DNA of 64,000 nt from Pyrodictium sp. GTDB taxonomy: Archaea; Thermoproteota; Thermoprotei_A; Sulfolobales; Pyrodictiaceae. The stretch is from assembly GCA_013540595.1 (NCBI GenBank), contig JABXKE010000002.1, forward strand, positions 434,050-498,049, written 5' to 3'. The notes under the pieces were generated by a model. The model was not told the DNA's origin. It saw only the letters and a list, made by a program, of their open reading frames with translations, and ran no database searches. The translations under genes were made by a program, and so were the position numbers. Below are positions 8,930 through 19,387 of this stretch, piece by piece; position 1 is the first letter of the stretch, and each line of letters begins with the position of its first letter.

Positions 8930-10735
8930 CTATTCACCATATATTTTTGCGAGGCATCGATTTATGAAGAGTAGTGCTGGTAATAGTATCTTTTCTGCGT
9001 CATCAACTGTGTATATGACGTGACCCATGTCTGGAGCTATGTGTGCTTCGAAAGTCTTACCCGTCTCGAGAAGCCTATACATGAGCCTTAGTATAGGCTT
9101 CAGCGGTGTCCTTGTATCATTCTGAGGCTGTATTATGCATAGGGGTTTCTCTATGTTCTCCACGTAGTTTATTGGGCTTCTTTCACTCCATAACTCCCTC
9201 TTGCCGCCAGTTATTATCTCTATGAACTTCTTGAATGCTGCATCACTAAGCTCATACATTTCCTCCCAGTCGGCCACCGCTGCCCCGGCAACGCCACAGT
9301 CAAACACCTTTGGTTTTCGCGTCAGAGCACACAGCGTCATGTATCCACCATAGCTGTAGCCCATAACTATTAATCTATCAGCTAGACCCTTGTCCTTAGC
9401 CCACTTAGCCGCTGCAACTATGTCCTCTAGCTCGCCACCACATGGATCACCTATTATTAGTTGGCGGAACTCCTCACCATACCCTGTGCTACCACGGTAA
9501 TTAGGCATTACTACGTGTAAACCTAGCCCGGCTAGGGCTGCTGCAAACAAGTTAAAGCTATCACTATAGTTGGAGAAGGGGCCGCCGTGTACAAGTACAA
9601 CGGTGGGGCCAGGCTTCGTAGAGGTATTTTCGAGTACTAGAGTTGGGATCTTTAATCCGTCAAAGCTCGCTACGTAGACATGCTTCACTTCTCCTAGACG
9701 TCTGGTAAGCCACTCTGGCTCATGAGGCGCATAGACTTCAGTTATAGTGTCCGAGCCTTCTATCATTAATATCCTAGTCGGCTTCTTTAGTGACGAGAAA
9801 GTAGCATAGATCTTGCCGTCTATGAGGAGTGCTGTTGAGTATGTTCCATCAGGACCCTCTACTTTTTTACCATCAACGAATATCCTTGTACGTGCCTCCC
9901 TCTCAGCTATAACGACGACTTCGCCCGTAGGTGCCTCATGATAGTAAGTGTATTCTACTGGCTTGAACTCCTCTAGTTCACGTGAAGGGGCCTTGTATTC
10001 TTGTAACTCATTGGTCTCAGGGTTGAAGAGGTATAGTCTAAACATGCCTTTCTCGAAGTTGCTTTGAAAGAGTATACCTTTACTAGTTATGACTGGTGCA
10101 CGGCTTGTGGCTCCTTCTCTCGGCGTGTAAATGCGTAGTTCACCTATAGAAGTGTTAGCTATGAACAGCTCCATCGTTGAGGGGTTGCCAGCAAGCATAC
10201 CAGCACCAACAATTAGGTCTCCCTTGACGTGTGTTACCCAGCCCACGCCAGGTAGTTGTCCTACCTTCCATAGCTCACCTCTCCTATATGCGTACACTGC
10301 TACCTCCTTATCAGTAGCAAGTGCAAAGGCTAGTGTCTCACCGTCATCGGCTACTCCTAAGATACGTGCAGCCTTCATCTCTGTTATTGCTTTCTCCTCT
10401 TTAGGCTTTGATGGGTCAACGAGGTAGAGCATTATTTTCTCAGCGCCTTTTGAGATGTCTCGTCCAACAACTATTCTTGATGCACCATATGTTTTTGAGG
10501 CATAAGTGTATATTCCTGGCTCTACTAGTTCCTCAATACTCTTTGAATCGGGGTCAAGTGCGTAGAGGCTAGCTGCTCTACCCTTCATACCGTATAAGAG
10601 GAGGCGTCCATCCTTTAACTGTGCCACAACAGCAAATCTTGGGAGCTTGACGAGGTCCTCGACTATGCTAGCTATCTCGCGGGGACTTAGGGGCTTATAC
10701 ATGTGTACGACCTCCACCCTACTAAAGCTTTCCAC
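8930..10735 (-). CDS. S9 family serine peptidase (acylaminoacyl-peptidase type)
   Basis: This is a prolyl-oligopeptidase-family enzyme that releases N-terminal residues or short peptides. The first 350 residues form a beta-propeller-like region; the last 250 form an alpha/beta hydrolase. The triad is Ser461 (MGYSYGGYM), Asp540 (PQNDTRTP) and His572 (DMGHVIY), and the oxyanion segment is VLVHGGPFSNY. The 601-residue length matches archaeal acylaminoacyl peptidases. No signal peptide is seen. The first Met codons include MESFSRVEVVHMYKPLSPREIA; the ATG at codon 12 may be the real start because family similarity begins there. It is divergent from sir2. Confidence 0.88.
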   Translation of the reverse strand: MESFSRVEVVHMYKPLSPREIASIVEDLVKLPRFAVVAQLKDGRLLLYGMKGRAASLYALDPDSKSIEELVEPGIYTYASKTYGASRIVVGRDISKGAEKIMLYLVDPSKPKEEKAITEMKAARILGVADDGETLAFALATDKEVAVYAYRRGELWKVGQLPGVGWVTHVKGDLIVGAGMLAGNPSTMELFIANTSIGELRIYTPREGATSRAPVITSKGILFQSNFEKGMFRLYLFNPETNELQEYKAPSRELEEFKPVEYTYYHEAPTGEVVVIAEREARTRIFVDGKKVEGPDGTYSTALLIDGKIYATFSSLKKPTRILMIEGSDTITEVYAPHEPEWLTRRLGEVKHVYVASFDGLKIPTLVLENTSTKPGPTVVLVHGGPFSNYSDSFNLFAAALAGLGLHVVMPNYRGSTGYGEEFRQLIIGDPCGGELEDIVAAAKWAKDKGLADRLIVMGYSYGGYMTLCALTRKPKVFDCGVAGAAVADWEEMYELSDAAFKKFIEIITGGKRELWSERSPINYVENIEKPLCIIQPQNDTRTPLKPILRLMYRLLETGKTFEAHIAPDMGHVIYTVDDAEKILLPALLFINRCLAKIYGE

Positions 10736-10834
10736 TTGTATTCATGTATTTATACACACTCTACATGGAGACACTCATTTGGGCATCATGCTTTAAGTCT
10801 TCTACGCGGGGAAAGGTACTCTTGAGGGTTTACT

Positions 10835-11590
10835 ATGGTCCCAGAAGAGTTGATCAGTGCGGCCGCAGAGATGATAGCATCTGCGAAGAGCCTTGTTGCG
10901 TTAACGGGTGCAGGCGTCTCAGCTGAGAGTGGTATACCAACATTCAGGGGGCGTGACGGTCTCTGGAGGCGCTATAAGCCAGAAGAGCTTGCTACACCTG
11001 AGGCTTTCGAGCGTGATCCCAGGCTTGTGTGGGAGTGGTATAAGTGGCGCATGGAGATAGTGTTTAAGGCTAGGCCAAACCCTGCTCATGAGGCTTTGGC
11101 TGAGCTTGAGCGCCTAGGTGTACTGAAGTGTATTATAACGCAGAATGTTGATGGACTACACCAAAGAGCTGGGAGTAAGTGTGTTGTAGAACTGCATGGG
11201 AGTCTTTGGAGGGTTAGATGTACTACTTGTAGCTATAGAAGTCGCGTCGAAGAGCCGCCGAGGGAGATCCCACCACGCTGCCCAATATGTGGAGGGCTGC
11301 TAAGACCTGATGTTGTATGGTTTGGTGAGCCCTTGCCCAAAGCAGCTACCGAGCATGCTTTCAGACTCGCCATGGAGTGTGATGTCATGCTCGTAGTTGG
11401 TACTAGTGGCGTTGTACTACCCGCAGGCCTGCTACCAGTCACAGCCAAGCAGCATGGCGCAAAGATAGTAGAGGTTAACGTAGAAGAGTCAGCTATTACT
11501 AGTATAGCCGATGTCTTCATAAAAGCCCCAGCTGGCATATCTCTGCCGAGGATAGTCGAGAAAGTAAAGGCTATTCTACAGAGTGGCTAG
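10835..11590 (+). CDS. Sir2 family NAD-dependent protein deacylase
   Basis: Sirtuins remove acyl groups from lysine using NAD; the archaeal target best known is the chromatin protein Alba. The 251-residue sequence is a complete core enzyme: [15 protein letters not shown] (25-39) binds [11 protein letters not shown] (102-109) is the NAD/acyl-lysine motif, His121 is the catalytic base, and Cys129, Cys132, Cys149 and Cys152 bind zinc. GTSGVVLPA is the C-terminal Rossmann motif. The ATG lies 10 bases after a GAGGG ribosome site. The gene overlaps the stop of the convergent DUF1464 gene by 4 bases. Confidence 0.94.
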   Translation: MVPEELISAAAEMIASAKSLVALTGAGVSAESGIPTFRGRDGLWRRYKPEELATPEAFERDPRLVWEWYKWRMEIVFKARPNPAHEALAELERLGVLKCIITQNVDGLHQRAGSKCVVELHGSLWRVRCTTCSYRSRVEEPPREIPPRCPICGGLLRPDVVWFGEPLPKAATEHAFRLAMECDVMLVVGTSGVVLPAGLLPVTAKQHGAKIVEVNVEESAITSIADVFIKAPAGISLPRIVEKVKAILQSG

Positions 11591-12744
11591 CTGCATAGCT
11601 TTGGTGTTTTAACACTCTCAGTATAGGCCCTTAGTAGCCTCTCTCTAGCATTAGCCAGTCTTGGGTGTATAACCTTGTCGAGCACTGTCCCACAAGCCTT
11701 AGGTATCTCCATATGGTCAACAACCTTCTTTGCTACACCACCTACAAGGCCGTCTGCTACGAGTGCATAGCCGTGTGCGGCATGCTTTGTCTTCTTTGCA
11801 CCCTCAAGGAGAGGAAGAGGCTCTATCTCTACGCTACTTGGCAGCCTGGAAGCTATGTCTTTAACTAGCCTCTCTATAGATGCAAGCCTGCCAGATACAA
11901 CGACCTTATCAATACCCTTCCTCGAGTAGACTCCTGCAATTGTTGTAGCTATAGCTTCTATCATTGACTCATAAGCCTCCTTGCACAAAGCATTGCCGCT
12001 ATAGGCCTTGGAGACAGCTTCCTCTGGGTCTATGGTGCCACAAGCCTCCATGACACCGCCCCGGAAGACATCACTCCTCCTCCAAGTATTACCCATGACT
12101 ACTACCTCGAGATCCAAGGGGCCTGCTGTAAGCATACCAGTGCCAAGGACTGTGCCCCCCCAACCCCAAGTAATCTTGCCTTTCTCAACAACCATTAGTG
12201 CATTGTAGCCATACCCCATCTCTAACACCATGAAATTCGCTCTGGACGGGTCGCTGCGTGCGTACTGGTATACTGCTAGGACAGTGACTGATAGCTTGTC
12301 AGCTGTCCCAAGATCTATTCTGTTTATCTTTGCGCCCGCTCTAAGCGTTGGCAAGTGGACTACGCCCGGTATGAATACTGCACGGAGATCCCTTGCCTCT
12401 ATAAGCTTGACAACAGTTTCGGCAAGAGCCTTGTAGACTAGTGCTCCAGGGTCGCCCCTCTTTACACCCTCGACGATCTCATCCCAGGAGGAGAGTAGTA
12501 GTATTTCGACAGCAAAACGCCACGGATCCACTATGTCCTCGGAGAATGTTGGCGGGACACCGTAGCCCGAGGGCGCTGCTACTATGTCAACTCTATTAGC
12601 TTCATGAATAGCCTCTAAGAGGCTAGAAGGGTTCTCAGCTACTACACTTGTATCAATACTCTTCTCCCACACAACAACACCATCCTCTACAACAACTAGG
12701 TCAAAGCTACGTGACCCCGGGTCTACGCCAAGTACGCGAACCAC
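11587..12744 (-). CDS. DUF1464 family protein, acetate/sugar-kinase (ASKHA) fold
   Basis: The protein of 385 residues begins with the phosphate-1 motif of the actin/hexokinase superfamily, VLGVDPGSRSFDLVVVEDG, and carries a glycine-rich adenosine region (VVVSGRLASIERL). It matches my recollection of DUF1464, a family of predicted kinases found in Archaea. The substrate is unknown; the older label predicted butyrate kinase is not proven. It contains several Cys residues in the C-terminal half. The gene is single, converges on sir2 and is divergent from the herA-nurA operon. The ATG codes for MVRVLGVDPG and is well placed relative to the first conserved strand. Confidence 0.72.
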   Translation of the reverse strand: MVRVLGVDPGSRSFDLVVVEDGVVVWEKSIDTSVVAENPSSLLEAIHEANRVDIVAAPSGYGVPPTFSEDIVDPWRFAVEILLLSSWDEIVEGVKRGDPGALVYKALAETVVKLIEARDLRAVFIPGVVHLPTLRAGAKINRIDLGTADKLSVTVLAVYQYARSDPSRANFMVLEMGYGYNALMVVEKGKITWGWGGTVLGTGMLTAGPLDLEVVVMGNTWRRSDVFRGGVMEACGTIDPEEAVSKAYSGNALCKEAYESMIEAIATTIAGVYSRKGIDKVVVSGRLASIERLVKDIASRLPSSVEIEPLPLLEGAKKTKHAAHGYALVADGLVGGVAKKVVDHMEIPKACGTVLDKVIHPRLANARERLLRAYTESVKTPKLCS

Positions 12745-12884
12745 GACTTGGCACCAAACCTACTACTTTTAGTCATATAAGTTAAAAACGCCATGTCATA
12801 GCCTACTACTCTAGACGTTGTATTAGCGTAGTGGCGCTCATTCTCCTATTCTTATGCGCATAAAATGTTATCAGATAAGCTCTT

Positions 12885-14555
12885 TTGACTACTAGGAAGG
12901 GGCTGCAGTTGCCAGAGGATATTGTCGGGTACGTGCTCTCAGGTTCTTCCTCGACACTTGTAAGGTTTCAGCTCACGCTTAACGGCGAGAAAGTCCTCCA
13001 GGAGGGTATGCTTGTTGTCGTTGGCCGTGATAAGAGGATTATTGCACGTGTAGAAGCTCTAAAGCCTGTCAATACACTCTTCACTGAAGGCGATGAATGG
13101 AGTGAGGCACGGAGAAGAGGGCAGATGCCGAGAATAGACGTTGGTGGATATGTTGTCGCTGAAGCGGTGATCCTTGGAGAGAGCCAGCCTGGTGGTGGCT
13201 TAGGAGAGCCTGGTAGGCCTCCGTGGCCTGGCGAGCCTGTCTACTTGCTTGGGAAAAAGGGGTTACAGGTTGTCTTAGGCTTATCCCACGACGAGCCCGG
13301 GGTTGTGTGGTTTGGAGAACTTGTAGGCTATCAGGGGGCTGGTGTGCCTCTCAGCGTGGAGAACATAACGATGCATTTAGGCGTCTTTGGTGAGACTGGA
13401 AGTGGTAAGAGCTATGCTGTAGGCTATCTCATCGAGCTACTCAGCCGTATACCATTAGGTGATGGGGAGTACTCTGCTTTCCCTATAGTGGTTGTGGACG
13501 CGAATGGAGACTACCTCGACTACCATGAACGGTTCTCGAGGGGAGAAAGGATCGGCGAGTATAGGCTTGTCCTACGACTAGTATTCCCTAGCAGTATGGC
13601 TAGATACAAGCCCTATACTAGGCTTCTCACAATATCCTTGGACGGATTCTCTGCTAGAGAAATAGCAGAATTCGTCATAGCATACCGTAGTGGTGGTGTA
13701 GAAATCAATGAGCTCCAAGTATCACTCTTAGAGAGGGCTCTCCGAGAATTCGAGGGTATTTATGGATTTACAGAGCTGTTCACTAAGAGGCTAAGCGAAT
13801 TGCTTGACGCCATAGACTCCTTGAGCCGTGGCCCTGGAGCAATGTTCCATGCCCAGACAGGGAGAGCAGTAAAGAGTGCTGTAGAGAAACTATATCAAGA
13901 CCTTGTTAAGGGCTATAAGATCCTCTCGATAGAGCCAAGCCTTGATGAGAAGCTTATTGACGAAGTAACTTTTTCACCGTCACTTGTCATACTCGACTAC
14001 TCTCCAGAGGGGGCGCCGGGGATACCATTACCTGTTAAACAGCTTGTACTAGCGTATCTTGCTAGATTACTTTACAAGAGGTTCACAGACTATAAGACAC
14101 GCGGAGACGAGCGCTACCTTGGCTTAGTTATCGAGGAGGCACAAAACTACGCGCCAAACCCTCGTACGTATCCTGTTGCTTGGAGTATTGCACGTGACTA
14201 TCTGAGTTTAATAGCTACACAGGGAAGAAAGTTCGGGATAAGCCTAGTACTAGTATCTCAGCGGCCCAGTTTTGTTGATCCTGTTGTTGTGAGCATGCTT
14301 AACACATTCATGGTGTTCCGTAGTGCACCAGACGATGTAGCCTATATCTCCAAGGCTACTGGCGGCTTGCCGCAGCCGCTGAGAGAGAAACTGACACGGC
14401 TCCCTCGAGGTGTTGCACTAGTCTCTGGGCAGATGAACCTCCTGGGTTTCCCTGTGCTAGTAAGAACTGGTAGTCGGAGTGCTGGCCATAGAATGGGGCG
14501 TACTAGGGTTGTAGAGGCATTAAAGAGGCTTAAGAGGGCTGGAGGCAATGAGTAG
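12885..14555 (+). CDS. herA: HerA DNA translocase/helicase, partner of NurA
   Basis: HerA is a hexameric ATPase that pumps DNA into the NurA nuclease during double-strand-break resection. The 556-residue protein has an N-terminal HAS-barrel-like region (1-150), Walker A GETGSGKS at 169-176, and Walker B LGLVIEEAQNY near residue 420, followed by GRKFGISLVLVSQRPSFVDP. The start is TTG at 12885; no in-frame ATG is near. Its last 8 bases overlap the ATG of nurA (ATGAGTAG), which implies translational coupling. The usual companions mre11 and rad50 are absent from this window. It differs clearly from the SWIM-bearing HerA homologue at 5.2 kb. Confidence 0.9.
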   Translation: MTTRKGLQLPEDIVGYVLSGSSSTLVRFQLTLNGEKVLQEGMLVVVGRDKRIIARVEALKPVNTLFTEGDEWSEARRRGQMPRIDVGGYVVAEAVILGESQPGGGLGEPGRPPWPGEPVYLLGKKGLQVVLGLSHDEPGVVWFGELVGYQGAGVPLSVENITMHLGVFGETGSGKSYAVGYLIELLSRIPLGDGEYSAFPIVVVDANGDYLDYHERFSRGERIGEYRLVLRLVFPSSMARYKPYTRLLTISLDGFSAREIAEFVIAYRSGGVEINELQVSLLERALREFEGIYGFTELFTKRLSELLDAIDSLSRGPGAMFHAQTGRAVKSAVEKLYQDLVKGYKILSIEPSLDEKLIDEVTFSPSLVILDYSPEGAPGIPLPVKQLVLAYLARLLYKRFTDYKTRGDERYLGLVIEEAQNYAPNPRTYPVAWSIARDYLSLIATQGRKFGISLVLVSQRPSFVDPVVVSMLNTFMVFRSAPDDVAYISKATGGLPQPLREKLTRLPRGVALVSGQMNLLGFPVLVRTGSRSAGHRMGRTRVVEALKRLKRAGGNE

Positions 14556-15579
14556 AGGCTTGAGCGCGAGTTTAGGTGAGGCCTTCGAAAAAGCACTGGG
14601 TAGAGCATTAGAGAGAGTAGGCAGAGCATACTCCGAGTCTCTGAGGCTTTCATACAAGCTTGTTGACGAAGCCGGAAATAAGAGGCTCCTAAAACCCGTA
14701 CATGATATCTCCCTACCTGACGCCCCAGTCTATGGTGTGGATGGTAGTCTGGCTAGGGTAAGGCTTGGGTCAAGGATAGTGGCTGTACTACACGCTGTAT
14801 CTGTTAAACTCCCCAATGGCTTAACTGGAGAGATAAGACATGAGCATATTATGTCCATAATTGAGTTGCCCCAAGCAGGCATAGAGTCTGAAGAGGCTCT
14901 TGAGACTGGTATGATTGCCCTTGAGACTCTGATGCTAGCATATCTAGCAAAGAACACTGAGAATAAGGCTTTAGTATTTATTGATGGGCCTCTAGCAGAT
15001 CCACCATGGCAGCCCAAGAGCACACCCGTACTCTGGGACATTGCAAGCCAGTTATCAGCAGACCACGGAGTTGATGCTGACAACATAGTCAATATCCACC
15101 AGTGGAGGAGGAGTGTTCTAGCAGAGTTCAAGGGTAGAGTATATGGTGTTGTTAAGCGGATTTCGAGTAGTAGACTCCTAAGCTTTCTAGGGAAGCTTGA
15201 TGACGATGACGCTATACTGAGAAGTCTGCTTATAGGACTTAAACGGAGAGGGCTTGGGCCCCACTATATTCACCTGGCACCCTTAAGAGAGGGCGTCTAC
15301 GGTGTATACGGCAATATCTATGCATGCTATGTGTTGGACACACAGCACTCAAGCATATACCGGCTCGAAATGACACATAGTGAGTGCGAGCCTGCAGCAC
15401 AGTACTCTATAGCACTGACACTCCCTGGCCACAAGCTCCCTCTACCAATACTTCTTGCGCACAGCTATGCTCAAGTACCCCATAAGCTCCTGGGGAGAAC
15501 GTTAGGTATGCTTGTCTCAGACATAGCAAAGGAGGCTGGGAGCTTTGAAGAAGTCATAGCAATTCTTGACCAGACATGA
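14548..15579 (+). CDS. nurA: NurA 5'-3' nuclease
   Basis: NurA degrades the 5' strand of DNA ends together with HerA. The 343-residue protein shows the family's metal-binding acidic residues: Asp65 in VYGVDGSLARV and Asp146 in VFIDGPLADPP, set in an RNase H-like fold. An N-terminal helix (EAFEKALGRALERVG) is where family members dimerise and dock on HerA. The gene overlaps herA by 8 bases and the following nmd3 frame by 4 bases if the long nmd3 frame is counted, so all three may be one transcript. Length is normal. Confidence 0.9.
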   Translation: MSRGLSASLGEAFEKALGRALERVGRAYSESLRLSYKLVDEAGNKRLLKPVHDISLPDAPVYGVDGSLARVRLGSRIVAVLHAVSVKLPNGLTGEIRHEHIMSIIELPQAGIESEEALETGMIALETLMLAYLAKNTENKALVFIDGPLADPPWQPKSTPVLWDIASQLSADHGVDADNIVNIHQWRRSVLAEFKGRVYGVVKRISSSRLLSFLGKLDDDDAILRSLLIGLKRRGLGPHYIHLAPLREGVYGVYGNIYACYVLDTQHSSIYRLEMTHSECEPAAQYSIALTLPGHKLPLPILLAHSYAQVPHKLLGRTLGMLVSDIAKEAGSFEEVIAILDQT

Positions 15580-15671
15580 CTCACCGAGTGCGCCAAGCGA
15601 GCGCCAGGTTAATTCGAGGCTATACATGTAACACACCTACTCATGGCTTAGAGAGAAGGGAGTTGAGAGCA

Positions 15672-16718
15672 ATGCCTCAATGTATACGCTGTGGCCGTAC
15701 TGTTGACTTGTTAGTTGATGGTAGACTCTGTAAGGATTGCTACCTTGAGACTTACGGCCTGGGCGTAGCCCCTAAGAGGATAGAGTTGACTGTATGCACA
15801 AAGTGCGGAAGTTTTAGGTATGAAGGACGGTGGCTCACACCACCTAGCGATGGGCTGGAAGGCATTGTTGGCCTTTTATTCCAGGCAAGATTTAAGCCTG
15901 GAGACTACACTAGCTACTACCGCGTTGAACACGTAGAAATGAGCCCAGACAACGATATCGCCATAGTCAGTGTTAGCGGCCATTTGAAGACAGTAAACGA
16001 GGAAGTTGAAGTAGAGTATAGTGTTCCAGTCGTCATAAAGAAGCAGGTATGCCCCATATGCATCCGCAAGGCTTCTGGGGCCCCCACAGCAATAGTGCAA
16101 GTACGCGGCTACGATGGCCGCTTATCCCCCGATGAGAAGGAGGCTGTCCACGACGTACTGTCTAGCCTTGGTGAAAGCATATCTGACTTCATAATATCTA
16201 TAGACGATGTGAGAGAAGGCATTGACATAAAAATGGTTGACCATGCAGCAGCTAGAACCCTAGCAGCCAAGCTACGCTCAATACTAGCTGCTAAGGTCAA
16301 AGAATCACATAAGGTGATAGGCCAAAGAAATGATGGGCGTAGAGTGTCAAGGCTCACCCTCTCTGTTAGACTACCCTTCTTCACGAAGGGAAGCATAGTG
16401 GGTTACAAGGGTAGGCTTGCTATTGTAGAAGACGTAAAGCATGGCTATGTAGTAGTGAGGCTTCTTGGAGCCGAAAAGATGCACCGTTTAAGGAGTGATG
16501 ATGCCTGGAACACACTTGAACCACCTAGCTATGATGACGAGAAACACGTCATAATAGCGGCACTGGAGCCTGGGTGGATACACTTACAGAGCCTAGATAA
16601 GGACATGGAGTACCTAGAGTTGCGCCGTGGAGAAGTAACTGTTGAAGGTAGAGTTGAAGTTGGGAAGTATGCACGCCTATTACTCTACAAAGGTAAGTAC
16701 TACTTGTTGATAAACTAG
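15672..16718 (+). CDS. nmd3: NMD3 family protein
   Basis: Eukaryotic NMD3 is the export adaptor of the large ribosomal subunit; the archaeal protein is thought to act on ribosomes or translation. The N-terminus has repeated zinc-binding pairs: CIRCGR, CKDC, CTKCGS and CPIC, forming two ribbons. After that come the family's conserved beta/alpha domains. The frame is open from 15576 but I choose ATG 15672 (MPQCIRCGR), because the first zinc ribbon starts there and a GGGAGTTGAG ribosome site precedes it. That gives 348 residues. The archaeal form ends without the nuclear signals of eukaryotes. It follows nurA by 92 bases. Confidence 0.87.
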   Translation: MPQCIRCGRTVDLLVDGRLCKDCYLETYGLGVAPKRIELTVCTKCGSFRYEGRWLTPPSDGLEGIVGLLFQARFKPGDYTSYYRVEHVEMSPDNDIAIVSVSGHLKTVNEEVEVEYSVPVVIKKQVCPICIRKASGAPTAIVQVRGYDGRLSPDEKEAVHDVLSSLGESISDFIISIDDVREGIDIKMVDHAAARTLAAKLRSILAAKVKESHKVIGQRNDGRRVSRLTLSVRLPFFTKGSIVGYKGRLAIVEDVKHGYVVVRLLGAEKMHRLRSDDAWNTLEPPSYDDEKHVIIAALEPGWIHLQSLDKDMEYLELRRGEVTVEGRVEVGKYARLLLYKGKYYLLIN

Positions 16719-16746
16719 CTTGAATAAACACTTCAAAAACAAGTTT

Positions 16747-16758
16747 GAATTTAAATTC
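16747..16758. repeat. 12-bp perfect palindrome between convergent genes
   Basis: GAATTTAAATTC is a perfect palindrome in the 79-bp AT-rich gap between nmd3 and the thiamine-binding protein gene, which converge. It lies close to where both transcripts must end. It may be a regulator site or simple AT-rich sequence; no further support is visible. Confidence 0.35.
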
Positions 16759-16797
16759 TTATACTGCTAGCTTACATAGACTTGACCTACACCTACA

Positions 16798-17142
16798 CTA
16801 CATCACGCCATGTATCTCCTTCCTTATCTTCTCCTTCTCCTCAGCCATTTTTGCTAGAACACTCTGGACTAGCTGATCAGGCGCGCGCTCTTCCATGTCT
16901 CTACGGTCATCAACCATTACTATTGTTACTATCCTCATGACGCCCATACTGTAGAGTTCGTCGTGCACCATCTTTACAATTCTACCAACCTCGCTCAAGT
17001 CATTGACCTGTATGACTGTAGTGTCAGGTGTCACCATTGGCTTGTATCCATGCGCCTCTAATAGTGCAACAACACGAGCAATGTATCTTGAAGCACTTGT
17101 CCCAACGCCAAGCGGGAGAACTTTTAGTGAGACAATGGGCAT
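16798..17142 (-). CDS. MTH1187-family (DUF77) thiamine-binding protein
   Basis: This family of about 100 residues has a ferredoxin-like beta-alpha-beta fold and binds thiamine or related pyrimidines in the cytosol. The sequence fits throughout: MPIVSLKVLPLGVGTSASRY at the N-terminus (the P-L-G-x-G-T-S motif), and the long helix and strand VHDELYSMGVMRIVTIVMVDDRRD. The length (114) is slightly more than average because of a charged C-terminal helix. It stands alone, divergent from the ketopantoate reductase gene with about 130 bases between starts. Confidence 0.85.
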   Translation of the reverse strand: MPIVSLKVLPLGVGTSASRYIARVVALLEAHGYKPMVTPDTTVIQVNDLSEVGRIVKMVHDELYSMGVMRIVTIVMVDDRRDMEERAPDQLVQSVLAKMAEEKEKIRKEIHGVM

Positions 17143-17274
17143 TGTAGCACACCTACCCCGAATAGATAGTAGTATAGTGGCTTGTAATCATATAAGCCTA
17201 TAGTCCTAAGGTTTAGTCTGGAATAACAGCTAGCGAACCACTCACCGTAGTCCATCCTAACTAGGTGTACATTA

Positions 17275-18345
<1,071 letters not shown>

Positions 18346-18385
18346 AGCTATCTGCCATGTTTCTCTAATCCACTCTGGTATTGGG

Positions 18386-18398
18386 GGTTATAAAAATT
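18386..18398 (-). promoter_or_regulatory. TATA-like promoter element for tRNA-Lys
   Basis: The minus strand reads TAATTTTTATAAC, an archaeal TATA box of good quality, 40-50 bases upstream of the tRNA-Lys 5' end in an otherwise gene-free 108-bp gap. The distance implies a leader of about 15-20 bases before RNase P cleavage. Position inferred from sequence only. Confidence 0.5.
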
Positions 18399-18453
18399 AC
18401 CATAAAATAGCATGTTACAAAAAACCTTAAGACCAAACTATGTAGCAGAAGTT

Positions 18454-18774
18454 CTACATGTTAGTCTCTTCCCTAGCCCATTTACAGTAATCGCCCAGGC
18501 ATGCAACGACTGGCAATATGACTACCTCTGGGACTGTGTATGGATGAATTCTCTTAACCTCCTCAATAAGCTCCTTTACTCTAGCCATAGTAGTCTTAAC
18601 TACCAAGAGGTCCTCATTGTCATCTTCTATTTTCCCTTTCCACCAGTACATGCTTTCAACACTTGTTATGTTAACACACGCAACGAGTCTCTTCTCTAGA
18701 AGCGATCTAGCTATCTCTTTCCCCTTCCCACGCGGTGTTGTAATGAAGGCTACAACAAGACCTCCTTCAATCAT
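18454..18774 (-). CDS. cutA: CutA divalent-cation tolerance protein
   Basis: CutA is a very stable trimeric ferredoxin-fold protein that binds copper and other divalent metals. The 106-residue sequence is typical: FITTPRGKGKEIARSLLEKR, then VACVNIT, SMYWWKGKIEDDNED (the aromatic trimer-interface motif) and HPYTVPEVV. The ATG follows GGTGGATATAAC, a good ribosome site. It is a single gene, divergent from the PsiE-like gene with 172 bases between starts. The Cys in VACVNI is the usual metal-contact position. Confidence 0.92.
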   Translation of the reverse strand: MIEGGLVVAFITTPRGKGKEIARSLLEKRLVACVNITSVESMYWWKGKIEDDNEDLLVVKTTMARVKELIEEVKRIHPYTVPEVVILPVVACLGDYCKWAREETNM

Positions 18775-18946
18775 GTTATATCCACCCGTCTTGTTTGTTT
18801 TTATCTAGTACAAAATAGTATGATAAAAAAGTATGTTTTAGACAGTTGCAAAGCTTTATAACAAGCCATTTTACTAGTGTTAGAAGTAGCGGCTCAATTG
18901 AACTAAGAATAAACACTTACAATCCTACAAAGCATGGTGGTTCATT

Positions 18947-19387
18947 GTGGCAGAAAAGAGAACCTTTAGAGGCTACGTGCTCATAGCACAACAACTTCAC
19001 CACGTGTTTGAGCTCGTGATACTATTTGTTCTTGGTCTAGCAGTAGTTGATAGTGTGTATGAACTCATAATGCTTATACGCGGAGGAGAACATGCTACCT
19101 CCATAAATACTCTACAGCACGTGCTTCTAATACTAGTATACGTAGACCTTATGAGAACCGTTACAACAAGCCTGGTCGAACAAAGATTCAGAATGGATAT
19201 CCTACTTGAAGCTATAACTATTGCTGTAGCACGTGACCTTATAGGTGCTCTCGCATTAATTCAAGAGAGCCTTGACGTAGTCAAAATAGCTACTCTAGCA
19301 GGACTACTCGCTGTAACAACGGTCCTATGGTTCGTTGCTGTAGGTGTTGAAAGAGAAAGGAACGATAGGTCGAAGATTTCCTCTTAA
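18947..19387 (+). CDS. PsiE-like four-helix membrane protein
   Basis: The protein of 146 residues has four hydrophobic helices (about 22-47, 62-80, 94-112 and 115-135), and a short charged C-terminus. The pattern resembles the phosphate-starvation-inducible PsiE family: an amphipathic start, then LVILFVLGLAVVDSVYELI and HVLLILVYVDLMRTV. The function of PsiE is unknown. The start is GTG at 18947; no ATG is available before the first helix. It converges with the flavoprotein gene and overlaps it by 4 bases. Family assignment is by pattern only. Confidence 0.6.
   Translation: MAEKRTFRGYVLIAQQLHHVFELVILFVLGLAVVDSVYELIMLIRGGEHATSINTLQHVLLILVYVDLMRTVTTSLVEQRFRMDILLEAITIAVARDLIGALALIQESLDVVKIATLAGLLAVTTVLWFVAVGVERERNDRSKISS

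Noticed and set aside
15576-15671. N-terminal extension of NMD3
   Set aside because: The added 32 residues are not part of the family; the zinc ribbon starts right after the ATG at 15672, which has a ribosome site.
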